Origin: Deltaproteobacteria bacterium
GTDB taxonomy: Bacteria; UBA10199; DSSB01
NCBI GenBank assembly: GCA_021414045.1
Contig: JAIOPF010000070.1
Location: forward strand, 1 to 23,427
Reading direction: 5' to 3'
DNA length: 23,427 nucleotides
In this document: positions 7,111-13,920 of the stretch, piece by piece
How positions within the stretch are numbered: the first letter of the stretch is position 1
How the letters are laid out: each line of letters starts with the position of its first letter
The notes under the pieces: model-generated
What the model was told of the DNA's origin: nothing
The model's input: the letters and a program-made list of their open reading frames with translations, nothing else
Database searches by the model: none
Translations under genes and position numbers: made by a program

Positions 7111-9429
7111 CTAGGACTTGTAAGCGGAAAGGTCTCTCAGCGTAATCCGCGTGTCTAAGAGTTTGGTAACCCGTCTCGACGACAATTTGGAAAATCGTGC
7201 GGAAAGATGCTGTAACCAGCGCATGTATCTCATGGCGTCGATTTCCCAATGAAAATCGTATCCCGACTCCTTGAGCCAGCGTTCGAACTTCGATAAATCC
7301 CACTTTTCCTTGCGACCCAAACGGGCGACTTGGTAAACCACCGACATCCTGTCTTCCGGCGAAAGGATTGAGAAATAATGAACTCCCGCCATGCCCCTTT
7401 GTCCGCTGGAAATTCGGAATAAGGTCTCCGCAAAAACCTCAAAACCCTCCCGTTTTCCCGCCGAAATGAAGATGCTGCCTAGGAGAAGTCTAATTTTCGA
7501 GATCTGGCCCTCTTTGCTTTGGTGGATTTTTTCGATGGCGGGGAGGAGATTCGTTACTCCACCGAGGAGTTGGATCTTTTCCAAGGCCAGGTAAATCTCC
7601 AGGGTATCGGTTGAGCCCAACATTTTGGCCAAACCCTTAATGCCCTCGTTTCTCGTCGAACGCTTCTTGGCCAAGGCGAACAGCGCCGCCGATTGGACGT
7701 AGGGATTGGAATCTCGAGCTCGAGACCGGAATTCGGTTTCCATTCCTTGGTTCCGGAAATTTGCCAAATGAACCAGGGTTTCAGCGACGACTTTGGGGTC
7801 CTCGCTTTTGAGGCCGTCGAGACAAAACGCCGCCGCCCGATTTCCATAGAGGTGGGCTAGCTTTGATAGCGCCACTTGCCTGACTCGCAATCGTAGCGTT
7901 CTATCCGCCCCCAGGACAATTTCTTGAAAAAAGCGGATATTCCAGGGCGTTTCCAGCCGAGCCAAGGTCCTTAAAATAGAGGTGTGGATCTCTTCTTTGT
8001 CGGTTTCGTAAAAATACCGGATGAGGGTCTCGGAGACGGCATGTCGTTCCTGTTTCGAACGCTTCCCTAATGATTCAATCAAGGTCTTGAGAAATACTGT
8101 TTTAGGCTTTGATCTTAAAAAATGCTTCACGACGCGCAGGGGTTTTTTAAAGCCCATTCTTGCCAGTTGGCTCGCCGCTTTGATCTGTCCGGTCTTGTCT
8201 TCATGTTTCATGAATTTCCAAACCAGGATATTCCAAGCGAGGTTGAGCTTTCGAGTCGTTGCCAATGTCGCTAATGCCAAAAATAACATGCATGATAAAA
8301 GTACCGTTGATACGCGATGCGGAGAAAGCCATAGTCCGAGTACTGGTATGCCGACAACCAACACACGCACAAAATAAAATGATAAGTTAAAGGCTCTTTT
8401 TAGCAGATTCCTCAGCTGTTCGTTGAAGGAGGAGAAACAGGTTTCCAATCCAAAGGTGAAGAAGCCCTTGTAAGAGCCGCGTACCCCGGCCCCCACCAAA
8501 AAGGCCGTCGCTCCGATCGGAAGGAAAAAGGAGAGGAACAGGGCGGCAATCGCGCTGTAAGATGCTAGTCCCATCCAGAAGGTCGGAGCCTTGTGCTCCT
8601 TTTTCTCCACCAGGATGGCTCCGAAATGGGAAAACAAGATCACTCCGCTTCCCGTCATGTAGATTAAGGAAAGCCTTTGTGAGACCAAATGGAAATCGGG
8701 GATCGAGATTCCGGCCATGAACGCGGCGCTGTACTCGCTGAGAATTCTGATTCCTCCGCCAAATGCACCCAAAACCACGACAAACCTTAGCATCTTTTTT
8801 ATTTGCGGAGAAAAGGACGCCGGAGGAATGACTTGTCGGGTGGACTGTTGGAATTTTATCGGACGAATTCCTGGGTGCAGGAACCAGATTCCGAACCACA
8901 AAAGCATGGCCCCGCCGCACCAGGCGCTGATCTGCAACTGCCTATCGACGGGTATCCAGGCCAAGGAAAACCCTGCCAATCCCAGCGCGATAATTGTGCC
9001 TACCTCAAAGGCGGAAAACGTCCCGGCAATGAAGGTTGGGACGTTGATGGGATGGATATACCGATTAATGGTTTCCGACATGGTGAAGTAAAAGTATTCG
9101 TTAAAAAATAACGCCGAAAATACCAAGAGGTTCGCTTGGACAATGTCTCCCTTTCCGAGGTCCTGCATTTTCCAGTAGGTCATGGCGGCCAAAAGAGGGA
9201 ATGCCAGATTGGCGAGGTAATAGGACGATCGATAACGCGAAAAAATACGAGTTATGAGCCATAGCGAAAGCCCCGCGCCCGCTAAGTGGATGATCAAGTA
9301 CTGGGGCGGAAAGTTTTTGATGAGATAAGCCTGCGCGCTGATCTTTGACAGACTTGTCGCGAAGGCCCCGAGGAGAGAGAGGACGCGAAGACCCCAACGG
9401 AGTTTCCAAGAAGGAACGAAGAACCCCAT
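7111..9429 (-). CDS. MFS-like membrane domain fused to HEAT-repeat domain
   Basis: The 772-aa product has two halves. Residues ~1-395 contain ten or more hydrophobic helices in an MFS-like order, with motifs such as FNEYFYFTMSETINRYIHP and FIAGTFSAFEVGTI that recall Npt-type nucleotide transporters and their non-transporting relatives. Residues ~400-772 are soluble and helical, with HEAT-like units, for example GQIKAASQLARMG, DPKVVAETLVHLANF and NPYVQSAALFALAKK. The HEAT half should lie in the cytoplasm and bind a partner protein. Related fusions are known in several bacterial phyla, but their substrate is not established. The start ATG lacks a strong ribosome site. The gene is monocistronic as far as can be seen. 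Confidence 0.75.
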   Translation of the reverse strand: MGFFVPSWKLRWGLRVLSLLGAFATSLSKISAQAYLIKNFPPQYLIIHLAGAGLSLWLITRIFSRYRSSYYLANLAFPLLAAMTYWKMQDLGKGDIVQANLLVFSALFFNEYFYFTMSETINRYIHPINVPTFIAGTFSAFEVGTIIALGLAGFSLAWIPVDRQLQISAWCGGAMLLWFGIWFLHPGIRPIKFQQSTRQVIPPASFSPQIKKMLRFVVVLGAFGGGIRILSEYSAAFMAGISIPDFHLVSQRLSLIYMTGSGVILFSHFGAILVEKKEHKAPTFWMGLASYSAIAALFLSFFLPIGATAFLVGAGVRGSYKGFFTFGLETCFSSFNEQLRNLLKRAFNLSFYFVRVLVVGIPVLGLWLSPHRVSTVLLSCMLFLALATLATTRKLNLAWNILVWKFMKHEDKTGQIKAASQLARMGFKKPLRVVKHFLRSKPKTVFLKTLIESLGKRSKQERHAVSETLIRYFYETDKEEIHTSILRTLARLETPWNIRFFQEIVLGADRTLRLRVRQVALSKLAHLYGNRAAAFCLDGLKSEDPKVVAETLVHLANFRNQGMETEFRSRARDSNPYVQSAALFALAKKRSTRNEGIKGLAKMLGSTDTLEIYLALEKIQLLGGVTNLLPAIEKIHQSKEGQISKIRLLLGSIFISAGKREGFEVFAETLFRISSGQRGMAGVHYFSILSPEDRMSVVYQVARLGRKEKWDLSKFERWLKESGYDFHWEIDAMRYMRWLQHLSARFSKLSSRRVTKLLDTRITLRDLSAYKS

Positions 9430-9542
9430 TTTCCCACACCCTTACCCTAGTAAAAGCTTATTTTAAGGGATTATTTTGGAGAAGTCTGTATCAATTACAA
9501 GGGAAAGGGTTTTCGTGACGTTCGCCATTTCATCGGAAATTT

Positions 9543-9974
9543 TCAAATCTTCCCGGTATTCTTGATTAAATGCGCGACGTAAGGTTCCGGTTGGCTCGGG
9601 TACAGGATGACTTCGCTGATTTGAAACCACTCGACATCCTCGCTTGGAGGCAAGATTCGTAGGATCGGAAGGTCCTTTTCTTGATCCAGTTGGATGTGCT
9701 CGCGGTCGGTGGTCCATTGTTGGCGACCCGACTTTAGAATGCTGGCTGGCGAGGCGTCCTCGCCTTCGTGAGGTTTAGGTCCCTCGTATGCGATGATGAA
9801 ACGTAGCACGTGTTTTTTCCCAAAAAGGCCGCCTTGGGAGAGGAGAATTCTTCGGTTGGTTACCCGTATGAACGCCCACGGGTACATGGTCCACCGGCCC
9901 GTGCCGCTCTTTCCCGTCAATTCTCCGACGGCTCTTTTTATGCGGCCCTTGGCCTTATCGATTTGACCCGCCAT
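9543..9974 (-). CDS. protein with CsbD-like N-terminus and unrecognised C-terminal domain
   Basis: The 143-aa product starts at an ATG seven bases after AAAGGAG (complement of 9982-9988). Residues 4-20 (IDKAKGRIKRAVGELTG) match the start of CsbD-family stress proteins, which are normally about 65 aa. Here the CsbD pattern stops after about 22 residues. The rest is a predicted beta-rich region (WAFIRVTNRRILLSQGGLFG, then EVILYPSQPEPYVAHLI) that recalls bacterial PH-like domains, though this is only a guess. It is the last gene of a compact minus-strand set, 37 bases after the DUF3309-like gene. CsbD genes respond to general stress in Bacillus and are frequent near small membrane proteins elsewhere, which fits this context. 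Confidence 0.65.
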   Translation of the reverse strand: MAGQIDKAKGRIKRAVGELTGKSGTGRWTMYPWAFIRVTNRRILLSQGGLFGKKHVLRFIIAYEGPKPHEGEDASPASILKSGRQQWTTDREHIQLDQEKDLPILRILPPSEDVEWFQISEVILYPSQPEPYVAHLIKNTGKI

Positions 9975-10011
9975 GATGATTCTCCTTTTTTTGAGAAATA
10001 AGTATTGTTAA

Positions 10012-10167
10012 TCAATGAAAAGCGCCCAGTAGGTAGGCGATGAGAAGTATCACGAGGATGGTTCCCAGCCCTATTCCCGCTCCTCCCCCGGCTCCCCAAC
10101 GACTATGGCCGTAATATCCGCCGCCGCCGCCAAAAATGAGGATCAAAACGATAATAAGTACCAACAT
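10012..10167 (-). CDS. 51-aa DUF3309-like small membrane protein
   Basis: This short gene is well supported. ATG (complement of 10165-10167) lies five bases after AAGGAG (complement of 10173-10178), and the frame runs to TGA. The protein is a hydrophobic helix (MLVLIIVLILIF), a Gly-rich loop with YYGHSRWGAGGG, and a second helix (IGLGTILVILLIAYLLG). This is the layout of DUF3309 proteins: two hydrophobic stretches around an H-S-x-x-W-G motif. Function is unknown; these proteins are common in stress-related clusters. It lies between the 70-aa membrane protein (24 bases upstream) and the CsbD-like gene (37 bases downstream), so the three are probably one transcript. Confidence 0.75.
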   Translation of the reverse strand: MLVLIIVLILIFGGGGGYYGHSRWGAGGGAGIGLGTILVILLIAYLLGAFH

Positions 10168-10191
10168 AAATACTCCTTACAAGCCCCGAGT

Positions 10192-10404
10192 TTAAGTTTT
10201 CTTTCCTGCAATCAGGAGGGCGATGCCGCTAATCAAAAGTACTCCGCCAGCTATGGGAGGCAGCGGAATGCTGTGGGTTTTCTCGCGTGTCGCATGAATC
10301 GGACCCAGGTCGATGACCTTTTCCGTCGTAGTGTAGCTGAAGCCTCCCCACGCGAGCCCGAACAAGCCGATAATGATTAAGATAATTCCAAGGGTTCTGT
10401 TCAC
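10192..10404 (-). CDS. 70-aa two-helix membrane protein
   Basis: The product starts at GTG (10404), about six bases after an AAAGG stretch. It has an N-terminal helix (LGIILIIIGLFGLAWGG), a loop containing YTTTEKVIDLGPIHATREK and SIPLPPIAGG, and a C-terminal helix (VLLISGIALLIAG) with a KK-T tail. The TEKVIDLGPI and PLPPI-GG blocks are strongly conserved in a widespread family of short bacterial proteins; I cannot give it a secure Pfam name. It is the first gene of a probable three-gene transcript with the DUF3309-like and CsbD-like genes. Function unknown. Confidence 0.7.
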   Translation of the reverse strand: MNRTLGIILIIIGLFGLAWGGFSYTTTEKVIDLGPIHATREKTHSIPLPPIAGGVLLISGIALLIAGKKT

Positions 10405-10517
10405 AAGTGCCTTTCGGTAGTCACTGCCAATGATCTGAACAGTAAAATGCTTAGCAGATACTGACCATGAGGGAGGGCCGTATTTCTAAGTAAGGGATTT
10501 CCGGAGAGGGGGGGCTT

Positions 10518-10530
10518 GGACTTTTAGTCC
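10518..10530. promoter_or_regulatory. GGACT-TTT-AGTCC inverted repeat, candidate operator
   Basis: A perfect 5-bp inverted repeat with a 3-base centre sits between the divergent 70-aa protein gene (-) and the DUF1428 gene (+), 75 bases before the latter's ATG. It is similar in appearance to dormancy-regulator boxes (GGGACT-2-AGTCCC), but the spacing differs by one base. No T-run follows, so it is not a terminator. Confidence 0.3.
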
Positions 10531-10605
10531 CTTGATTGAATACCTTTGCGCCGCGTCTCTTATGATTCTACAATCGCCGCCAAAAGATCGCTAAGGAGAA
10601 TTCAT

Positions 10606-10971
10606 ATGAAATACTATGTTGATGGTTTCATCGTTCCGGTTCCGAAAAAAAAGGTCGAGGCATATCTTCGGCTGGCGAAGCTGGCCGGCAAGGTCTGGCT
10701 CAAGCATGGAGCGCTCGAGTACCAAGAGTGCATCGCCGACGACGTTAAGATGGGGAAGCTGACTTCGTTTCCGCGCAGCGTGAAGCGCAAGCCGAGCGAA
10801 ACGGTGTTTTTCTCCTGGATCATCTATAAATCGCGCGCCCACCGCGACAGCGTCCTCAAGAAGGTCATGAAGGATCCTCTCATGGCGAATATGTGCCACG
10901 ATGCCATGCCTTTCGACGGCAAGCGCATGATTTATGGCGGATTTAAGTCGATGGTTGCGATGAAGAAATAA
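10606..10971 (+). CDS. DUF1428 family protein (dimeric alpha/beta-barrel type)
   Basis: The 121-aa protein begins at an ATG seven bases after AAGGAG (10593-10598); an in-frame ATG at 10546 is rejected because that site is so good. The sequence follows the DUF1428 family from end to end: YYVDGFIVPVPKKKVEAY, then WLKHGALEYQEC, ETVFFSWIIYKSRAHRDSV, MPFDGKRMIYGGF. Full length for the family. These small soluble proteins have a ferredoxin-like fold similar to the ABM/EthD group; no reaction is established. It is transcribed away from the small stress/membrane set, with the inverted repeat in between. Confidence 0.9.
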   Translation: MKYYVDGFIVPVPKKKVEAYLRLAKLAGKVWLKHGALEYQECIADDVKMGKLTSFPRSVKRKPSETVFFSWIIYKSRAHRDSVLKKVMKDPLMANMCHDAMPFDGKRMIYGGFKSMVAMKK

Positions 10972-10984
10972 TCCAGTCCTTCCA

Positions 10985-11320
10985 TTACTTGATTCCGGCG
11001 AATAGCATGGAAAGGATCATCGAAAATAAAAAGCCCAGTCCTCCCAAGAGGATTCCCGTCGATAGTGCGGCGAGTCGGGACGGGGCCTTGCGCCAGTGGC
11101 GTTTGTCGACCAAAGCTTTCGCAAGCCACCCCGCGAATATGCCCGCCGAGACCAAGGTGACGACTTGGCAAATCAGCAAGAATCCAAAAGCAAGGTAGGC
11201 GCTCTTTGGGCCAGCGCCATTCAGGGCAATCATTTCGAAAAAAAGAAACACGACCGCGAGGAGGCCAAGCGGCAATGCGGTGAGAACGCCGGATGCGATA
11301 TCGAATCGTTGGTTGAGCAT
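10985..11320 (-). CDS. small membrane protein, three helices
   Basis: The 111-aa protein has hydrophobic segments at about residues 12-34, 42-66 and 84-108, with a basic loop (KALVDKRHWRKAPSRL) between the last two that should face the cytoplasm. No family is recognised. The start ATG has no clear ribosome site. It converges on the DUF1428 gene with 13 bases between the stops and has no obvious partner. Confidence 0.6.
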   Translation of the reverse strand: MLNQRFDIASGVLTALPLGLLAVVFLFFEMIALNGAGPKSAYLAFGFLLICQVVTLVSAGIFAGWLAKALVDKRHWRKAPSRLAALSTGILLGGLGFLFSMILSMLFAGIK

Positions 11321-11415
11321 GGGGCGATTCTAACCGAAATCTTGTCGCATTTCTTGCGCGGAACGGTATTTTTATTTCTGCTCGGTGAATGATGCGGCAT
11401 GCTTGTATCTTTGAA

Positions 11416-11430
11416 GGAAAATTCTTTTCC
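11416..11430. repeat. GGAAAA-TTC-TTTTCC hairpin
   Basis: A perfect 6-bp inverted repeat with a 3-base loop in an AT-rich spacer, about 100 bases upstream of the minus-strand gene start at 11320. It is weak as a terminator because the stem is AT-rich. Role unknown. Confidence 0.3.
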
Positions 11431-11507
11431 TGCAAAAAAACGCAATTTGCATACCGAGGGCGATGGGCTCTTCCCGTTTTGTTGCGTGGGATGGCGTGGA
11501 GGTTGTT

Positions 11508-11529
11508 GATAAATATAATGAATTTTATC
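11508..11529. promoter_or_regulatory. GATAAA-N10-TTTATC inverted repeat upstream of sigma-54 box
   Basis: Perfect 6-bp arms (11508-11513 and 11524-11529) centred about 68 bases before the predicted start of the sigma-54 promoter at 11560. It could be an activator or bending-protein site; in AT-rich DNA it could also be chance. Confidence 0.25.
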
Positions 11530-11559
11530 GAATCACATTGAGCCCAGTGCCCGTTTGAA

Positions 11560-11575
11560 TGGCACATGGCTTGCT
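11560..11575 (+). promoter_or_regulatory. sigma-54 (RpoN) promoter
   Basis: TGGCACATGGCTTGCT matches the RpoN consensus TGGCAC-R-N4-TTGC-W at every defined position, with the correct GG-to-GC spacing. Predicted transcription start is near 11586. The first good downstream ATG is 11649 (64-aa ORF); the beta-lactamase-like lipoprotein starts at 11931. Confidence 0.6.
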
Positions 11576-11648
11576 AATCCTTGAAGACGCATGCTTACCA
11601 TTCGAGAAATCCATTCGTGCTTTGAATGAAGGTCTTAGGCAGGCCCAA

Positions 11649-11843
11649 ATGGAAACCATCTTCAATACGATAGCGCAACACCGACCCGAATTCTCCTTCT
11701 TGATGGGGCCTTTCTTGCGGTTATTGCAATCTCCCGAATTTCGCCCGCAATGCCTGGCCTCGCTGGGAAATCACTTCGCGAAGGATCGTCTGTTGCAAAT
11801 CGAAGGCGGGAATGCCGCTGCTATGGCCAGCATTTTTCACTAA
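11649..11843 (+). CDS. possible small protein, 64 aa
   Basis: An ORF of 64 codons lies downstream of the sigma-54 box. The sequence METIFNTIAQHRPEFSFLMG continues into a helical-looking stretch (LASLGNHFAKDRLLQIE). Only a partial ribosome site (AGGCAGG) precedes the ATG. The frame also runs back to an ATG at 11559, but that ATG sits on the promoter box itself and would precede the transcript. No family is recognised. It may be a small regulated gene, a relic, or chance. Confidence 0.3.
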   Translation: METIFNTIAQHRPEFSFLMGPFLRLLQSPEFRPQCLASLGNHFAKDRLLQIEGGNAAAMASIFH

Positions 11844-11930
11844 TAGGGAAAATGAAGCGGAACGCAAAATTCACCTTCGTTCTCATTTTCTTTTCACTGG
11901 CACGGGGTTGTAGTAAGCTCATGGCCTCAG

Positions 11931-13064
11931 ATGAAGCGTCAAAGGACATCCTTAAAACTTGCCATCATTCTTATGTCGATTCTCTCCTTCGGAGCCTGCG
12001 GTTCCGGCGGGGGTTCTCTAGAACCCCGGTTGGAAGCTTCTCTTCGGGCAGTCGTCGCCCGAAATAAGTCCGAATTCGGAATCCCCGGCGTTCTCGCGGG
12101 AGTGTGGATTCCTGGAGAGGGCGAACTCATCATTGAAGACGGGATTTCCGACCTTCAGGCGGGGACTGTGATCAGCCAAGCAGATCACGTGCGTATCGGC
12201 AGCGTCACCAAATCCTTCACCGTCACGGTGATTCTTCAGCTCGCCGAGGAAGGGCGAATAGGTCTGAACGATTCGGTCGAGAAGTATCTTCCGGGCGTTC
12301 AAAACGGGGCAGCGACTCTTGCGGAACTCGCGAATATGAAGAGCGGCATCTTTAATTACACGGAAGATCCCAATTTCGTCTCCGAGTTTGTGGTTGATTT
12401 TCTCAAGAAATGGGAGAGCCAGGATTTGGTCGATTTTGCGAACGCCAATCTTCCGTATTTTCCACCGGGTGGGGGATGGCATTATTCCAATACCAATACA
12501 GTCATTCTCGGAATGATCGTCGAACAAGTTACCGGCCACCCGCTCAGCCAAGAGATTCAAGACAGAATCCTGACTCCGCTTGGCATGGATGGAACGCAAT
12601 ATCCCTCGAGCCCGGAGCTTCCCAGTCCCTTCGTCCACGGTTATGGATTCGAACCCTTGGAGGATATCAGTTTTACCGATCCGTCCTCGTCCGCGGGTTC
12701 GGGCGCGATGATTTCCACGCTTGGCGATCTTAAAAAATGGGCCGAAGCCCTGGGTGCCGGGGCTTTGTTAAATCCCTCGACCCAGAGCGAAAGGATCCAG
12801 AGTCTAGGTCCCGTTGTTTTCGTCCCTTGCGACGATGAGGATCCCGACAGGCCGAAGGTAAATTGTCCCGAATATGACCGGTACGGTTTTGGGTTCGGCG
12901 AAATCAGTGGATGGATCGGTCATACTGGGGAATATATCGGTTACACCAGCCTAGTGATGTATGAGCCAAACAGCGGTTCCGTCGTCGTGATTATCGCCAA
13001 TGCTTTCGGCGTTGGCGAGCACGTGCCGACGGCGATCTTTCGGGACTTCGCGGAGTTATTATGA
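11931..13064 (+). CDS. serine beta-lactamase-like (class C/D-Ala carboxypeptidase type) lipoprotein
   Basis: The 377-aa protein has a lipoprotein signal ending in SFGAC (lipidated Cys23), then a full beta-lactamase/transpeptidase-like domain. The catalytic motifs are S91-V-T-K94 (in RIGSVTKSFT), Y185-S-N187 (in GWHYSNTNTVILG), and a C-terminal HTG box (GWIGHTGEYIGY) that takes the place of KTG. HTG/HxG is typical of family S12 and esterase/peptidase relatives rather than true resistance enzymes. Most likely a periplasmic peptidase or esterase acting on peptidoglycan or D-amino acid esters; the substrate is not predictable. A Cys pair (PCDDEDPDRPKVNC) may form a disulfide. The ribosome site is weak. 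The sigma-54 box at 11560 could drive it through a ~345-base leader. Confidence 0.9.
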   Translation: MKRQRTSLKLAIILMSILSFGACGSGGGSLEPRLEASLRAVVARNKSEFGIPGVLAGVWIPGEGELIIEDGISDLQAGTVISQADHVRIGSVTKSFTVTVILQLAEEGRIGLNDSVEKYLPGVQNGAATLAELANMKSGIFNYTEDPNFVSEFVVDFLKKWESQDLVDFANANLPYFPPGGGWHYSNTNTVILGMIVEQVTGHPLSQEIQDRILTPLGMDGTQYPSSPELPSPFVHGYGFEPLEDISFTDPSSSAGSGAMISTLGDLKKWAEALGAGALLNPSTQSERIQSLGPVVFVPCDDEDPDRPKVNCPEYDRYGFGFGEISGWIGHTGEYIGYTSLVMYEPNSGSVVVIIANAFGVGEHVPTAIFRDFAELL

Positions 13065-13111
13065 TGGACCTCTGCATGTAATACGGTTGCTTTCCCTCCG
13101 GAAAATTTCTG

Positions 13112-13420
13112 ATGAAGGAGGATATCACGACTTTCATCCCCGATATTGCTTTTGTGCTGGAGTTACTCGCCTTTTCCGCGGGTACGGGATTGTTGTACCT
13201 AGCTTCCAAAGAAGGGGCAAAATGTCAGCTCGGGATCCGGTTGTCCGCCTACTTCATCATGATCGCATCGGTGGGCACCATGTTTTGCACCGGTTTCAAC
13301 GCGTACGAGGCCAGGCAGGCTTGGCGGAAATACGAAGCTGAAATGTCAAAGCCTGGAACTTCCTCGGAGAAGGTCCCCGAGTCAGCCGCGCATGGCGGGG
13401 AGGATGGCGCCCATCATTAA
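13112..13420 (+). CDS. small two-helix membrane protein with His-rich tail
   Basis: The 102-aa protein has two hydrophobic segments (about residues 10-32, FVLELLAFSAGTGLLYLAS, and 42-64, LGIRLSAYFIMIASVGTMFC), then a charged helix (EARQAWRKYEAEM). The tail is hydrophilic and ends GGEDGAHH, which might bind a metal. No family is recognised, although short proteins of this layout occur near respiratory genes elsewhere. It starts 47 bases after the lipoprotein stop and may share its transcript. The start codon lacks a strong ribosome site. Confidence 0.6.
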   Translation: MKEDITTFIPDIAFVLELLAFSAGTGLLYLASKEGAKCQLGIRLSAYFIMIASVGTMFCTGFNAYEARQAWRKYEAEMSKPGTSSEKVPESAAHGGEDGAHH

Positions 13421-13517
13421 TGGTTTTGAGAAAAGAAGGGTTGCCTAGCTGGAATTCCGCCCTTATCCTCTGGGTTTCAGGATTGATTCACCACACCATT
13501 AAAAGGGGACAAATGCG

Positions 13518-13919
13518 ATGCGCAAAACTCTGAACCGTTTCCGAGCTTTTATTTTAATGTTGGGCCTGATGGTCGCGGCCTATTCGATGTTTCCCGCCGC
13601 CAGCGCCTGGGCGGTCGATGCCGTGCAAGCCAGGAAAGACCTAAAGCAAATGGGCCTGGATTACACGGAGCAGCAGTTCGCGACGTCGGCCGGAGAAGGG
13701 GATAAAACGGCGGTCCAATTGTTCCTGGACGCGGGAATGGACGTCAACGCCGGAGGAGGGGCCGCCCTGGGCGTCGCCGCGGGACGCGGAAAAACCGAGA
13801 TGGTGAAATACCTGCTCTCCAAGGGCGCCAAGCCGACCTCCAACGCTTTGCAATTCGCTAAGACTCGCGGACACAAAGACATCGAGAAGATCCTCATCGA
13901 CGCGGGCGCCAAAGAATAA
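13518..13919 (+). CDS. secreted ankyrin-repeat protein
   Basis: The 133-aa product has a signal peptide (AFILMLGLMVAAYSMFPAASAWA) and then ankyrin-type helices: TEQQFATSAGEGDKTAVQLF, a second unit with ALGVAAGRGKTEMVKYLLSKGAKP, and a third with ALQFAKTRGHKDIEKILIDAGA. The GD-x-x-AVQLFLDAGMDVN form is typical of short periplasmic ankyrin proteins, which probably bind other proteins. AAGGGG (13503-13508) precedes the ATG by nine bases. Its stop is one base away from the stop of the convergent SDR gene. Confidence 0.8.
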   Translation: MRKTLNRFRAFILMLGLMVAAYSMFPAASAWAVDAVQARKDLKQMGLDYTEQQFATSAGEGDKTAVQLFLDAGMDVNAGGGAALGVAAGRGKTEMVKYLLSKGAKPTSNALQFAKTRGHKDIEKILIDAGAKE

Positions 13920-13920
13920 G

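Noticed and set aside
10518..10530. Identity of the palindrome as a true DosR/DevR box
   Set aside because: The centre is three bases rather than two and no DosR gene is visible; kept only as a generic operator candidate.
11559..11648. N-terminal extension of the 64-aa ORF from ATG 11559
   Set aside because: The ATG and first codons are the sigma-54 box; no ribosome site precedes them.
11897..11912. TGGCACGGGGTTGTAG as a third sigma-54 box
   Set aside because: The -12 element lacks GC at the required spacing.
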